DNA of 64,000 nt from Nocardiopsis dassonvillei subsp. dassonvillei DSM 43111 (lineage in GTDB: Bacteria > Actinomycetota > Actinomycetes > Streptosporangiales > Streptosporangiaceae), in NCBI RefSeq assembly GCF_000092985.1, contig NC_014211.1:496001-560000 (forward strand), written 5' to 3'. Below, one piece after another: positions 23,591 to 32,061 of the stretch. The notes beneath the pieces are model-generated. The model did no database searches, was not told the origin of the DNA, and was given only the letters and a program-made list of their open reading frames with translations. The position numbers were made by a program, and so were the translations under genes. Position 1 is the stretch's first letter. Each line of letters opens with the position of its first letter.

Positions 23591-24460
23591 CTACTCGGCC
23601 GTCCGGACCTGGTCGGAAGACCTGAGGTGCTGGTGGAACCACTCGGTCAGCGCCCGGTCGGTGAGGACGCCGGCCGGGGTGAGCGGGCCGGGTCGCAGGC
23701 CCGGCTCCGGACCGATGGCGTGGGCCAGGTCGGGGACCACGATGTGACGGAGCGCATGTTCGGGTGCGTGGGCCGCCACGGCGTCGTGCAGCGACCGGCC
23801 GTGCTCGGGGGGCACGACCTCGTCCCGGCTCCCGCTGACGACGAGCAGGGGGACGCGGTCGCGGGAGACCTCCTCGGCGCGGGCGCCGAAGTCCAGCCAG
23901 TCGCGGGTGCTCAGGGCCTGCTCGGTCCACTCGTAGGCCGTGCCGGTGCGCCGCTCCCGCGCGGCGATGACCAGGGCGGGGTCCACGACCGGGTTGACGA
24001 CGGCGGCGGCGCCGACGGGCAGGCGCCCCTCGGCCAGGGTGAGCAGGACGGCCGCGGCGCCGGCGCCCACGCCGACCAGCCCGACGGGCGCGTCGGTGAC
24101 GGGGAAGGCGGCGCGCAGTTCGGCGGTGACGCGGTGGAGCTCGGCGGCGGCCTCCTCCACCACCGGGCCGAACAGTTCGACGAGGTAGTCGCGCTCGCCG
24201 CGCCGGTTGATCTCGGCGACGCCGCCCTCGGGGAGCCGGGCCCCGAACAGGGGCAGGCCCAGGTAGACCCGCCAGGCCGGGAGCGGGGCCATGGGCACGG
24301 TTCCGGCCAGGGCGGCCTCGGCCCGGGGAGGCTCGAAGGCGTGCAGGCCCAGCACGAGCGGGGCCGGGACGTCACCGCTGGCGGGCGGAAGGGCCAGGAA
24401 GGGCACTCCGGCGGCCGTTCCGGTGACAGGCCGGGAGAGGGTGCCGGCGTCGGCTACCAC
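23591..24460 (-). CDS. Alpha/beta-hydrolase-like protein lacking the nucleophile
   Basis: This 289-aa protein has the fold signatures of dienelactone-hydrolase-type enzymes: early oxyanion region LVLGLHAFEPP, nucleophile elbow GLVGVGAGAAA (residues 128-137), acid loop SGSRDEVVPPEHG and histidine loop DLAHAIGP. At the elbow the expected GxSxG reads GVGAG, with G132 in place of Ser or Cys, while the Asp and His remain. Either catalysis is lost or it works differently. The GTG start at 24460 overlaps the TetR gene's last codons (GTGGTAG), so translation is coupled to that regulator. Confidence 0.8.
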   Translation of the reverse strand: MVADAGTLSRPVTGTAAGVPFLALPPASGDVPAPLVLGLHAFEPPRAEAALAGTVPMAPLPAWRVYLGLPLFGARLPEGGVAEINRRGERDYLVELFGPVVEEAAAELHRVTAELRAAFPVTDAPVGLVGVGAGAAAVLLTLAEGRLPVGAAAVVNPVVDPALVIAARERRTGTAYEWTEQALSTRDWLDFGARAEEVSRDRVPLLVVSGSRDEVVPPEHGRSLHDAVAAHAPEHALRHIVVPDLAHAIGPEPGLRPGPLTPAGVLTDRALTEWFHQHLRSSDQVRTAE

Positions 24461-25212
24461 GGATGGTCGCCTCCGTTGCGTTGGGAGAAGTGGGACAGGT
24501 AACTGCTGACCAGGTGCTTGGCCTCGCGGACGAGCGCGGGGTCGCCCTCGGGGTCGTCGCGGAAGGCGAGCTTGAGCACGGCGTCCGCGGCCTCGACGGC
24601 GACGTCGATGGCCCGGTCGAGTTCCTCATTGTCGGGGATGCCTGTGACAGAGACGATGATCCTGCGCAGGCGGATGGAGATGACGCGGTTGTTGTCGGCG
24701 CCTCCGTTGAGGAGGCGTGTGTCGACGATGTCACCGAAGTGCAGGCTGCGGAAGCCCGGCACGTGGCGGTGCATGTCGATGTACTCGTCGACCACCGCGT
24801 CCACGGCCAGGGTCCAGTGGCTGAAGGAGGCGTCGGCGAGGCGCTCGGTGACGCGCGTGCCGAACTGGTCGAGGAAGCGCAGACCGAGGGCCTGGGTGAT
24901 GGCCTTCTTGTCCGGGAAGAACTGGTAGACGGAGCCGATGGCGACCCCGGCGCGCTCGGCGATCCTGGTCGTGGAGAGGTTGTCGTAGCCGACCTCGTCG
25001 AGGAGTTCGGCGCAGCAGTCGAGCATGCGCTGGACCCTGAGCATGCTGCGCTGCTGGGCGGGCAGCCTCCGCAGCGGCGCCTGCGCGAAGGCGAGTTCGT
25101 CGTGGGCGACGCTGGCTCGTCCACGGCCCTCGCGTGACGCGTGGTCGCTCCCCGTGCTGCCTGGGGAGCGTCGTGACCGCGGGGGTGTTGAGCTTCGGGA
25201 GTTTGTCGTCAC
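24454..25212 (-). CDS. TetR-family transcriptional regulator
   Basis: This 252-aa protein has a 50-residue basic N-terminal extension, then a TetR helix-turn-helix (residues 57-105). The core is ELLDEVGYDNLSTTRIAERA and GVAIGSVYQFFPDKK. A helical ligand/dimer domain follows. It is cotranscribed and coupled with the downstream hydrolase-like gene, so both probably belong to one response. GTG 25212 has AGGAG only 2-3 bp upstream, so an internal start cannot be excluded. A perfect dyad just upstream is a likely autoregulatory operator. The divergent aldehyde dehydrogenase gene may also be controlled. Confidence 0.9.
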   Translation of the reverse strand: MTTNSRSSTPPRSRRSPGSTGSDHASREGRGRASVAHDELAFAQAPLRRLPAQQRSMLRVQRMLDCCAELLDEVGYDNLSTTRIAERAGVAIGSVYQFFPDKKAITQALGLRFLDQFGTRVTERLADASFSHWTLAVDAVVDEYIDMHRHVPGFRSLHFGDIVDTRLLNGGADNNRVISIRLRRIIVSVTGIPDNEELDRAIDVAVEAADAVLKLAFRDDPEGDPALVREAKHLVSSYLSHFSQRNGGDHPW

Positions 25213-25230
25213 AGCTCCTATGATGCCTTT

Positions 25231-25250
25231 CCGGAATCACCTGGTTCCGG
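25231..25250. promoter_or_regulatory. Dyad CCGGAA-N8-TTCCGG, candidate TetR operator
   Basis: The perfect half-sites at 25231-25236 and 25245-25250 lie 19 bp upstream of the tetR start, between it and the divergent gene at 25447. The size and position fit a TetR-family operator. Confidence 0.45.
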
Positions 25251-25446
25251 GGAAATTCCAGTTTCGTTCCACCGCCCCTCCCGGAGCGGGGCCAGCGGTC
25301 CGCAGCGGGGGGAGCTCCGGCCGGGGGCTCCCGGACGCTGCGTGCGCGGAGCGCGCCCCGCGTTTGGATAGCGCTTTCCTGTTCGGCTCTGGCATGGTTG
25401 GATCAGGGCCGACGCAGCGTACACACCCTCCTGGAGGCTGAGAGCC

Positions 25447-26904
25447 ATGACCACCGCCCCGGACACCACGCCGGAGGAACTCGACGCCGTGATGGAACGG
25501 GCCGCCGCGGCGGCGCCGCTCCTGGCCGCGCTCACCCCGGGCGAGCGCGCCGGGCTGCTGCGCGCCGTCGCCGACGCCCTGGACGGCGCGGCCGACGAGC
25601 TCGTGCCGATCGCGATGGAGGAGGCGCACTACCCCGAGGCGCGCTGCCGGGGGGAGCTGGGCCGCACCACCTTCCAGCTGCGCCTGTTCGCCGAGACCCT
25701 GGAGGAGGGCTCCTACCTGGAGGCCGCCGTGGACCCGGCCGACCCCGACTGGGGCACCCCGCGCCCGGACGTGCGCCGCCTGCTGGTCCCGCTGGGGCCG
25801 GTGGTGGTGTTCGGGGCGAGCAACTTCCCGTTCGCGTTCGCCACGGCCGGAGGCGACAGCGCCTCCGCCCTGGCCGCCGGATGCCCCGTGGTCGTCAAGG
25901 CCCACCCCGGGCACCTCCGGCTCGCCCGGCGCACCGCGGAGATCGTGGTCGCGGCGCTCGACGGCGTCGGGGCGCCCGAGGGCGGTTTCGCCCTGGTCGA
26001 GGGGGTGGAGACGGGCAAACGCGCGGTCACCCACCCGCTCACCCGGGCCGTGGGCTTCACCGGGTCCATCCCCGGCGGGCGGGCCCTGTTCGACCTGGCG
26101 GTCTCGCGACCGGACCCGATCCCCTTCTACGGGGAGCTCGGCAGCGTGAACCCGGTGTTCGTCACCCGCGCTGCCGCCGCTGCGCGCGGCGACGAGATCC
26201 TGGGCGGGTACGCGGACTCGGCCACCATGGGCTCGGGCCAGTTCTGTACCAAGCCCGGCGTGCTGTTCGTGCCGGAGGAGACCAAGCTCGACGCCCTCGT
26301 CGCCGACTTCGGCGGGCGCGCCGCCGCCCCGCTGCTCAACGAGCGGGTCTCCGAGGGCTTCGTGCGCGGGCTGGACGCCCTGAGCGCCCACCCGGCCACC
26401 GAGGTGCTGGTCCAGGGCGTGCGCACCGGTGACGACTGGACCCCGTCCCTGCTGCGCACCGACCTGGACTCCCTGCTGGAGAACGCCGAGACCCTCCTGG
26501 AGGAGTGCTTCGGCCCGGCGACGCTCGTGGTCACCTACCCCGACGAGCGGCGGCTGCTGGAGGCGGCCGGGGTGTTCGGCGGCCAGCTCACCGTGACCGT
26601 GCACGGCGAGGAGGACGACGAGATCGCGCCCGCGCTGCTGGCGCTGGGCGCGTCCCTGGCCGGACGGGTGCTCTGGAACAGCTGGCCTACCGGGGTGGCG
26701 GTCACCCACGCCATGACCCACGGCGGCCCCTACCCGGCCACCACCGCGCCGCTGCACACGTCGGTGGGCACCACGGCGGTCCGTCGCTTCCTGCGCCCGG
26801 TCACCTACCAGTCGGTGCCGCAGTCGCTGCTGCCCCGGGAGCTGCGCGACGACAACCCGCTGGGCGTGCCGCGCCGCGTGAACGGCGCCGCTCCCTCCGC
26901 CTGA
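25447..26904 (+). CDS. NADP-dependent aldehyde dehydrogenase (ketoglutarate-semialdehyde dehydrogenase-like)
   Basis: This 485-aa cytosolic enzyme has cofactor-binding VVVFGASNFPFAF and VVKAHPGH (residues 118-130 and 150-158), the Rossmann motif GFTGSIPGG, the general base in YGELGSVNP and the catalytic cysteine in SGQFCTKPG. The FPFAF and GELGSVNPVF details match the subfamily that oxidises 2,5-dioxopentanoate in sugar-acid breakdown. The true substrate is inferred. ATG 25447 has CTGGAGG upstream. It diverges from the TetR gene, a possible regulator. Confidence 0.9.
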   Translation: MTTAPDTTPEELDAVMERAAAAAPLLAALTPGERAGLLRAVADALDGAADELVPIAMEEAHYPEARCRGELGRTTFQLRLFAETLEEGSYLEAAVDPADPDWGTPRPDVRRLLVPLGPVVVFGASNFPFAFATAGGDSASALAAGCPVVVKAHPGHLRLARRTAEIVVAALDGVGAPEGGFALVEGVETGKRAVTHPLTRAVGFTGSIPGGRALFDLAVSRPDPIPFYGELGSVNPVFVTRAAAAARGDEILGGYADSATMGSGQFCTKPGVLFVPEETKLDALVADFGGRAAAPLLNERVSEGFVRGLDALSAHPATEVLVQGVRTGDDWTPSLLRTDLDSLLENAETLLEECFGPATLVVTYPDERRLLEAAGVFGGQLTVTVHGEEDDEIAPALLALGASLAGRVLWNSWPTGVAVTHAMTHGGPYPATTAPLHTSVGTTAVRRFLRPVTYQSVPQSLLPRELRDDNPLGVPRRVNGAAPSA

Positions 26905-26907
26905 CCA

Positions 26908-26943
26908 ACTCGCCGGGCGCGTCGGCCGACGCGCCCGGCGAGT
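26908..26943 (+). terminator. 36-nt perfect palindrome after the aldehyde dehydrogenase
   Basis: The two 18-nt halves (26908-26925 and 26926-26943) are exact complements with no loop bases, starting 4 bp after the stop. The T-run is absent. The next 196 bp hold nothing recognisable. Confidence 0.8.
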
Positions 26944-27139
26944 GCCGTGCCCGGCGGGTGCGCCGTCGGTGGTCCGACCGCGGACGTGCCGGACGCGGCT
27001 TCGGGGGTCCGTGTGCGGCGGGGGCCGGCCCCCGGGCCGGCACAGGGGCGAAGGAGCACGCCGAGGGGACGTGCCGGGCCGCCTTCCGGAGCGGTCGGCG
27101 CGTCGTACGCGGAGTCGTGAGGGGCGCGGTGAGCGGGTC

Positions 27140-27808
27140 CTAGGAGTGCCGTCCTCCGGCGGCGTAGTGGTCGTAGGCGTCGCGGACCGCCTCGGCGCAA
27201 CGCCTGTCCCGAGCCGCCATGGACGGGTGGAGGAGCACGAACAGCACGTTGCACAGGAGGGTGAAGAGGAGCCACCCGGTCTCCACGGAGAGGCCCTCCG
27301 TGGACAGCCACCACACCAGGAATCCTGCCTGTACGCACGACACCGCCGCCCAGATGGCGGACGTGCGGCGGGGGAACCGGATTCCGTACTCCCTCAGTTT
27401 TCGTTCGGCCATGATCCGGGCCAGCCAGTTGGTCCCGGGGTCGGGACACAGCACCCCCTCCGCCACCAGCTTCTCGGCCATGGCCAGCCGGTACGGATCG
27501 GCGTCGGGCGGCAGGGGGACGTCACCGAAGGAGCGGCGCGTCCCCCGGGCTGCCAGTTCACCGGCGAGCGCGGTCGCCCCGACGACCAGGGCCAGCCCGG
27601 CGCCGGAGTAGGCGAGGAACCGCTCGGGGGTGTCCGCGAGGTGGGCGGTCGGGATCAGACAGATCAGCCACAGGGCGAGGAGGACGGCGCCGAAGGCCAC
27701 GTAGGGAGCGAGGCGCGGACTGGTCTGCGCGCGGATCAGGTTGCGCGCGCGGAACACGGCGGTGCTCGACGGGGGACGCGGAGACCGCGGCGGGGGCTGG
27801 GGGATCAC
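27140..27808 (-). CDS. Four-helix membrane protein of unknown function
   Basis: This 222-aa protein has hydrophobic helices at about 36-55 (PYVAFGAVLLALWLICLIP), 66-84, 145-163 and 169-190. A hydrophilic middle contains PYRLAMAEKLVAEGVLCPDP. No family was recognised. The GTG at 27808 is chosen because TACGGT ends 6 bp before it, which fits leaderless expression, and because the frame upstream is antisense to the divergent add gene. It probably shares a promoter region with add. Confidence 0.65.
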   Translation of the reverse strand: MIPQPPPRSPRPPSSTAVFRARNLIRAQTSPRLAPYVAFGAVLLALWLICLIPTAHLADTPERFLAYSGAGLALVVGATALAGELAARGTRRSFGDVPLPPDADPYRLAMAEKLVAEGVLCPDPGTNWLARIMAERKLREYGIRFPRRTSAIWAAVSCVQAGFLVWWLSTEGLSVETGWLLFTLLCNVLFVLLHPSMAARDRRCAEAVRDAYDHYAAGGRHS

Positions 27809-27867
27809 CTCCTCACCGTATCCGGGCCCGCTTCTGACGGACGGCTGTGAACTTGACCGGCAGGGGC

Positions 27868-27896
27868 TTGGGGCGGCTCCCCGGCACGCGTAACTT
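27868..27896 (+). promoter_or_regulatory. Leaderless promoter of add
   Basis: TTGGGG (27868-27873), a 17-bp spacer and TAACTT (27891-27896) lie so that transcription would begin at the A of the add ATG, 7 bp downstream. Confidence 0.6.
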
Positions 27897-27902
27897 GTCG
27901 CC

Positions 27903-28961
27903 ATGCACACACACTCCACGCCTCCCGACGTCGAGGCGCTCATCCGGGACCTGCCCAAGGTGGAGCTGCACGTCCACCTGGAGGGGTCGATGCCCGCCGA
28001 CACACTGTTCGACCTCGCCCGCAGGCACGGCGTCACCGACGTCCCCGACACCCCGGAGGCGCTCCGGGACTGGTACGTCTTCACCGACTTCCCGCACTTC
28101 GTCGAGGTCTACCTCGCCTCGGTCGCGACCCTGCGCGAGGAGCAGGACTTCGCACTCCTGGCCTCGGCGGTCGCCGAACGCCTGGCCGCGCAGAACGTGC
28201 GCTATGCCGAGATGCACGTCAGCCTCTACACCCACCTGATGCGCGGGGTGCCCGCCCGCGTGGTCTTCGACGGCATCGAGGAGGCTCGCCGCGCGGCCGA
28301 GAGCCGGCACGGCATCCAGTTGCGGTGGATCCCCGACTTCCCCGCCGACTTCGGCCTGGAGAGCGCGGAGGCCACCGTGGAGGCGGTCCTGCGCGACGCG
28401 CCGCCCAGCGTCGTCGGCTTCGGCGTCGGCGGAGTGGAGACCCCGCTGGAGCAGTACGCCGGGGTGTTCGGCAGGGCGCGGGCCGCCGGACTGGCCAGCC
28501 TGCCGCACGCCGGTGAGCACGGCGGTCCCGAGCGGGTACGCGAGGCCCTGGACGCGCTCGGCGCCGAGCGCATCGGCCACGGCATCGACTCCATGCGCGA
28601 CGAGGCGCTGGTCGGCCGCCTGGCGGAGGGGCGGATCCCGGTGGACGTCAGCCCCACCTCCAACGTGTGCACCCGCGCCGTGGCCGAGCTGGGCGACCAC
28701 CCGCTGCCCCGCATGCTGGAGGCCGGTCTGCTGGTCACCCTCAACACCGACGACCCGACCATGTTCGGCACCGACCTGAACGGCGAGTACCGTGCCGCGC
28801 ACACCCTGGGCCTGGACGCCGCCGACCTGGTCGGGCTCGCCGCGAACGGCGTGCACGCCTCCTACCTGGGCGCGGCCCGCCGCCACGCGCTGCTGGCCGA
28901 GATCGGCGAGGTCGCCGCGCGCCACGGCGTCGACCCGGTGAGGGTCGCGGCGCTGCGCTAG
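27903..28961 (+). CDS. add: Adenosine deaminase
   Basis: This 352-aa cytosolic zinc enzyme converts (deoxy)adenosine to (deoxy)inosine in purine salvage. All signatures are present: zinc ligands in ELHVHLEGS (residues 21-29), the catalytic glutamate in LPHAGEHGG, the histidine in RIGHGID, SPTSN, and the zinc/catalytic aspartates in TLNTDDP. The length is normal. The ATG at 27903 lies 6 bp after a TAACTT -10 hexamer with no room for a ribosome binding site. Confidence 0.96.
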   Translation: MHTHSTPPDVEALIRDLPKVELHVHLEGSMPADTLFDLARRHGVTDVPDTPEALRDWYVFTDFPHFVEVYLASVATLREEQDFALLASAVAERLAAQNVRYAEMHVSLYTHLMRGVPARVVFDGIEEARRAAESRHGIQLRWIPDFPADFGLESAEATVEAVLRDAPPSVVGFGVGGVETPLEQYAGVFGRARAAGLASLPHAGEHGGPERVREALDALGAERIGHGIDSMRDEALVGRLAEGRIPVDVSPTSNVCTRAVAELGDHPLPRMLEAGLLVTLNTDDPTMFGTDLNGEYRAAHTLGLDAADLVGLAANGVHASYLGAARRHALLAEIGEVAARHGVDPVRVAALR

Positions 28962-29689
28962 CGTCCTGGCCGGAGCTGCCGCCGGTGTGACGTGCGGGTC
29001 CGCGAACGGCCGCCGTGGTCCCAGGCGGGTGAGGACGGGTTGCATGCACGTTCCGGTGGGCGGGGGAAGCGGGGCATGTCCTGATGAGCGGGACGCACCT
29101 CACACGCTTCCGGCGGTCGCGCCCTCCGGGCGGTACGGCGCCGCCGGCGGGGCTCCGTGGGTATTCCCTTTTTCCGGCTTTTCGCCCACAAGGGAATTAT
29201 CTTTGCACGGGAGGGAAAACCCGGCACGGGGTTTCGGGCGTCAAGGGGTGGCTTGGGTGCGAATCTGCGAAGTTGCTTAGTAGGTTCGGTTCTGGGGTTT
29301 ACCGGGAAAATTTTCTTTTCCTGTGGCAACATGGAGTAGGTGTCCATAAGCAAGGGGTAGCCAATGGGGCATGCTGCGAGCTGCTCTTATGACTCCGTGT
29401 GGCAAATCTGTTGCGGACTGTACTTATACTGGGGAAGAGTATTTTCCGAAAACGCCTGCGAGCCTTCGGTGGCTTGCTAACGTTTCGGTCCGTCGGCGGT
29501 TCCGCGAACTTTCGAACCGCGACTTCACACATGCGGGTCGCCCCGCCGCCACGCAGTCTTCTCTGCTGGCGGACCCGCACCGCCGTGGACAGCCGGACCC
29601 GCGAGACGACGCGGGCACCGGTCCCGTCGCGGACCAGCGTCGCAACGGCGCGATCCCCGAGCCGTACCCGTGAAAGGTCACCTCCGCAC
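28962..29689 (+). promoter_or_regulatory. 728-bp leader of the chaplin gene with AT-rich core
   Basis: No gene is visible. The part from about 29160 to 29490 is much richer in A and T than its surroundings. It contains ATTCCCTT (29163-29170) facing AAGGGAAT (29190-29197), GGAAAA-N5-TTTTCC (29305-29321), and nested arms CCGAAAACG/CGTTTCGG around 29446-29491. A frame is open through this region into the chaplin gene, but its composition is not coding-like. A long structured leader fits a developmentally controlled surface gene. Confidence 0.45.
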
Positions 29690-30736
29690 ATGCGCAACAC
29701 ACTCCGTTACTCCTTCGCCACCGTCATGACCGCCGGGCTGGTCGTGGCGCCCGTGGCGGCGGCCTTCGCCGACACCACCACCAGCGGCTCCGGCGGGATC
29801 GGCAGCGGGAACCAGGTCGTCGTGCCCGTGGACGTCGAAGCCGAGCTGTGCGGCAACTCGATCGCGATCCTCGGCATCTCCAGCGCCACGTGCACCCAGG
29901 TCTCGGAGGTCCTCTACGAGGCCAGCGGCCAGGGCGGGGCCTCCACGGACGGCTCCGGCGGTGTGGCCAGCGGCAACCAGATCATCGTCCCCGTGGACGC
30001 CGCCATCGACGCCTGCGGCAACGCGGCCGCGGTCGGCGGCATCAGCCAGGCCGAGTGCGTCGAGGTGGTCGAGGTCCTGGAGGAGGAGAGCGCCGACGCG
30101 CCCACCACCAGGACCGACGGCTCCGGCGGTGTGGCCAGCGGCAACCAGATCATCGTCCCCGTGGACGCCGCCATCAACGTCTGCGGCAACTCGGTGGCCG
30201 TCCTGGGCGGCTCCAGCGCCAAGTGCACCACCATCATCAACATCATCCAGGCCTCCCCCGAGAACGAGGGCGCCCCCGACGCCGCCACCAGCGGCGCGGG
30301 CGGGATCGGCAGCGGCAACCAGGTCGTGGTCCCGGTGGACGCGGCCGTCGACATCTGCGGCAACGCCGTGTCCGTGCTCGGCCTGGCCGAGGGCTCCTGC
30401 ATGGAGATCATCTCCGAGGAGGAGCGGCCGGAGGAGCCCGGCGAGGAGAAGCCCGAGGAGCCCGGCCAGCCCGAGGAGGAGAAGCCGGAGGAGGAGCAGC
30501 CCGAGGAGCCGGGTGAGGAGAAGCCCGAGGAGCCCCGCGAGGAGGACAAGGGCGAGGACGACTCCAGCACCGGCGAGGAGCCGACCGAGCCCCAGGCCGA
30601 CGAGCAGCTCCCCGTGACCGGTGGCGCCCTGGCCGGTCTGGTCGCCGCGGGCGTCGCCGCGGTCGGCGCGGGCGGTGCCGGGCTGTACTTCGCCCGCAAG
30701 CGCAAGGCCGCCGCCGTGACCGGCGACGACGAGTAG
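29690..30736 (+). CDS. Sortase-anchored protein with four chaplin domains
   Basis: This 348-aa secreted protein has a signal peptide (residues 1-27). Four chaplin domains of about 40 residues follow, each with SGNQ(V/I)(V/I)VPVD and a cysteine pair (54/68, 109/123, 165/179, 223/237). A Glu/Pro-rich spacer (243-305) leads to LPVTG (307-311), a hydrophobic helix and a basic tail. Chaplins coat aerial hyphae with amyloid-like hydrophobic films, and the long wall-anchored ones usually carry two domains, so four is unusual. ATG 29690 has GAAAGG about 12 bp upstream. The rise in Glu/Pro codons in the spacer is compositional, not a frameshift. Confidence 0.92.
   Translation: MRNTLRYSFATVMTAGLVVAPVAAAFADTTTSGSGGIGSGNQVVVPVDVEAELCGNSIAILGISSATCTQVSEVLYEASGQGGASTDGSGGVASGNQIIVPVDAAIDACGNAAAVGGISQAECVEVVEVLEEESADAPTTRTDGSGGVASGNQIIVPVDAAINVCGNSVAVLGGSSAKCTTIINIIQASPENEGAPDAATSGAGGIGSGNQVVVPVDAAVDICGNAVSVLGLAEGSCMEIISEEERPEEPGEEKPEEPGQPEEEKPEEEQPEEPGEEKPEEPREEDKGEDDSSTGEEPTEPQADEQLPVTGGALAGLVAAGVAAVGAGGAGLYFARKRKAAAVTGDDE
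29948..30175 (+). repeat. Two exact 60-nt repeats inside the chaplin gene
   Basis: Positions 29948-30007 and 30116-30175 are identical over 60 nt, with a period of 168 nt (56 codons). They encode the start of chaplin domains 2 and 3. Identity at third codon positions indicates recent duplication or gene conversion. Confidence 0.9.
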
Positions 30737-30740
30737 CACG

Positions 30741-30799
30741 GTCGGGGGACCCGGGTTCCCCGACCACACACGCGGGGCCGCCGGTCACCGGCGGCCCCG
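30741..30799 (+). terminator. Two hairpins after the chaplin gene
   Basis: GTCGGGG to CCCCGAC (30741-30763) is followed by a perfect 13-bp stem with one loop base (30773-30785 and 30787-30799). Confidence 0.75.
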
Positions 30800-30947
30800 T
30801 TCGCGTGCGGACCGCCGGAGGGGCGCGGCCGGCGGCGGTCGGCCCCGACCGCGGCGGCGGGCCCGGTCAGGCGGGCCGAGGGCCGCGCGGTGCGGGGAGG
30901 CGAGGGGCGGTGCGAGGCGGCCGGAGGAGTCTCATAACCTCGAAGAC

Positions 30948-31949
30948 GTGCTCAAAGTCCTGTTCTCGCAACGCATGCTGGCCTTCCACGTGCTGGTGCT
31001 GGTGCTGGTGCCCAGCTTCGTCTGGCTGGGCTTCTGGCAGCTGGACCGGGCCGGGCAGCGCGGCGCGGCGGTCGACCTCCAGCAGTCCAACCTCGCCGCC
31101 GACCCCGTGCCGGTGGCCGAGCTGACCCGGGTCGGCGAGGACGTCGACCCCGGCGACCGCTGGCGCACCGTCGAGGCCGCCGGCACCTGGGACACCGAGC
31201 ACGAGCTGCTGCTGCGCAACCGCGACGGCTCCGGGGGCGTGGGCTTCCACGTGCTGACCCCGCTGGTCACCGAGGAGGGGACCGCGGTCCTGGTCAACCG
31301 CGGATGGGTCGAGCGCGGCGAGACCGCCCTCGACCAGCCGGAGGTGCCGCCCGCGCCCGAGGGCGCCGTGGAGGTGGCCGGGCGCCTCCACTACTCCGAG
31401 ACCGAGGAGAACACCGGGCTGCGCAACCGCGACGACCTGCCCGAGGGGCAGCTGATGATGGTCGACGTGGACCAGATCGCCGCGGACCTGCCCTACCCCG
31501 TCTACGGCGGGTACGTCGACCTGACCCGCCAGGACCCGATGCCGGAGGCGGCGCCCGAGCCGGTCGTCCTGCACGAGGAGGACGCGGGGATGAGCGCGTC
31601 CTACGCCGTGCAGTGGTGGGTGTTCGCCGTCGTCGCCGTGGGCGGATGGGTCTTCCTCGTCCGCCGTGAGATCCGGGACGCCCGCGAGGCCGGGGCGGGG
31701 GAGTCCGGTGAGGCCGGGGAGGCCGCAGGGTCTGCGGAGACCGCCGGGGCCATGGAGCCCGGTGAGACCGTGGAGGTCGCCGGGGCTGCTGAGACCGTGG
31801 AGTCCGGTGCGACAGCCGATGCCGCGCAGCCTTCCGAGTCCGCCGAGACCACCGAGGCCGTGGAGTCCGGCCGGAGTTCCAAGGGGCCTGAGGGGTCCGG
31901 CGAGGACTCCGGTGCGACCGCGGGCACGGGCAGGCCCGGGAGCGCCTAG
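30948..31949 (+). CDS. SURF1-family cytochrome oxidase assembly protein
   Basis: This 333-aa membrane protein has an N-terminal helix (residues 11-33) with the family motif LGFWQLDRA, an extracytoplasmic domain with LVNRGWV, then the second helix WWVFAVVAVGGWVFLVRREI at about 225-244. It helps assemble heme-copper oxidases. The final 85 or so residues form an Ala/Glu/Gly/Ser/Thr low-complexity tail not seen in typical members. GTG 30948 lies 7 bp after TAACCT, suggesting leaderless mRNA. Confidence 0.88.
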   Translation: MLKVLFSQRMLAFHVLVLVLVPSFVWLGFWQLDRAGQRGAAVDLQQSNLAADPVPVAELTRVGEDVDPGDRWRTVEAAGTWDTEHELLLRNRDGSGGVGFHVLTPLVTEEGTAVLVNRGWVERGETALDQPEVPPAPEGAVEVAGRLHYSETEENTGLRNRDDLPEGQLMMVDVDQIAADLPYPVYGGYVDLTRQDPMPEAAPEPVVLHEEDAGMSASYAVQWWVFAVVAVGGWVFLVRREIRDAREAGAGESGEAGEAAGSAETAGAMEPGETVEVAGAAETVESGATADAAQPSESAETTEAVESGRSSKGPEGSGEDSGATAGTGRPGSA

Positions 31950-32061
31950 CCCGGGGACGCGTCCGGTACGACCACGGGGTTTCTGTCTCCGGGACCCGAC
32001 CGAGAAAGCGTGTGGGCGTCCGGGCCCCGTGCGCGCCCGCCCTTCTGGGAGGCTGGGGCCC

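Noticed and set aside
29399..29689. 97-codon N-terminal extension of the chaplin
   Set aside because: It lies in AT-rich sequence with inverted repeats. The signal peptide begins at ATG 29690.
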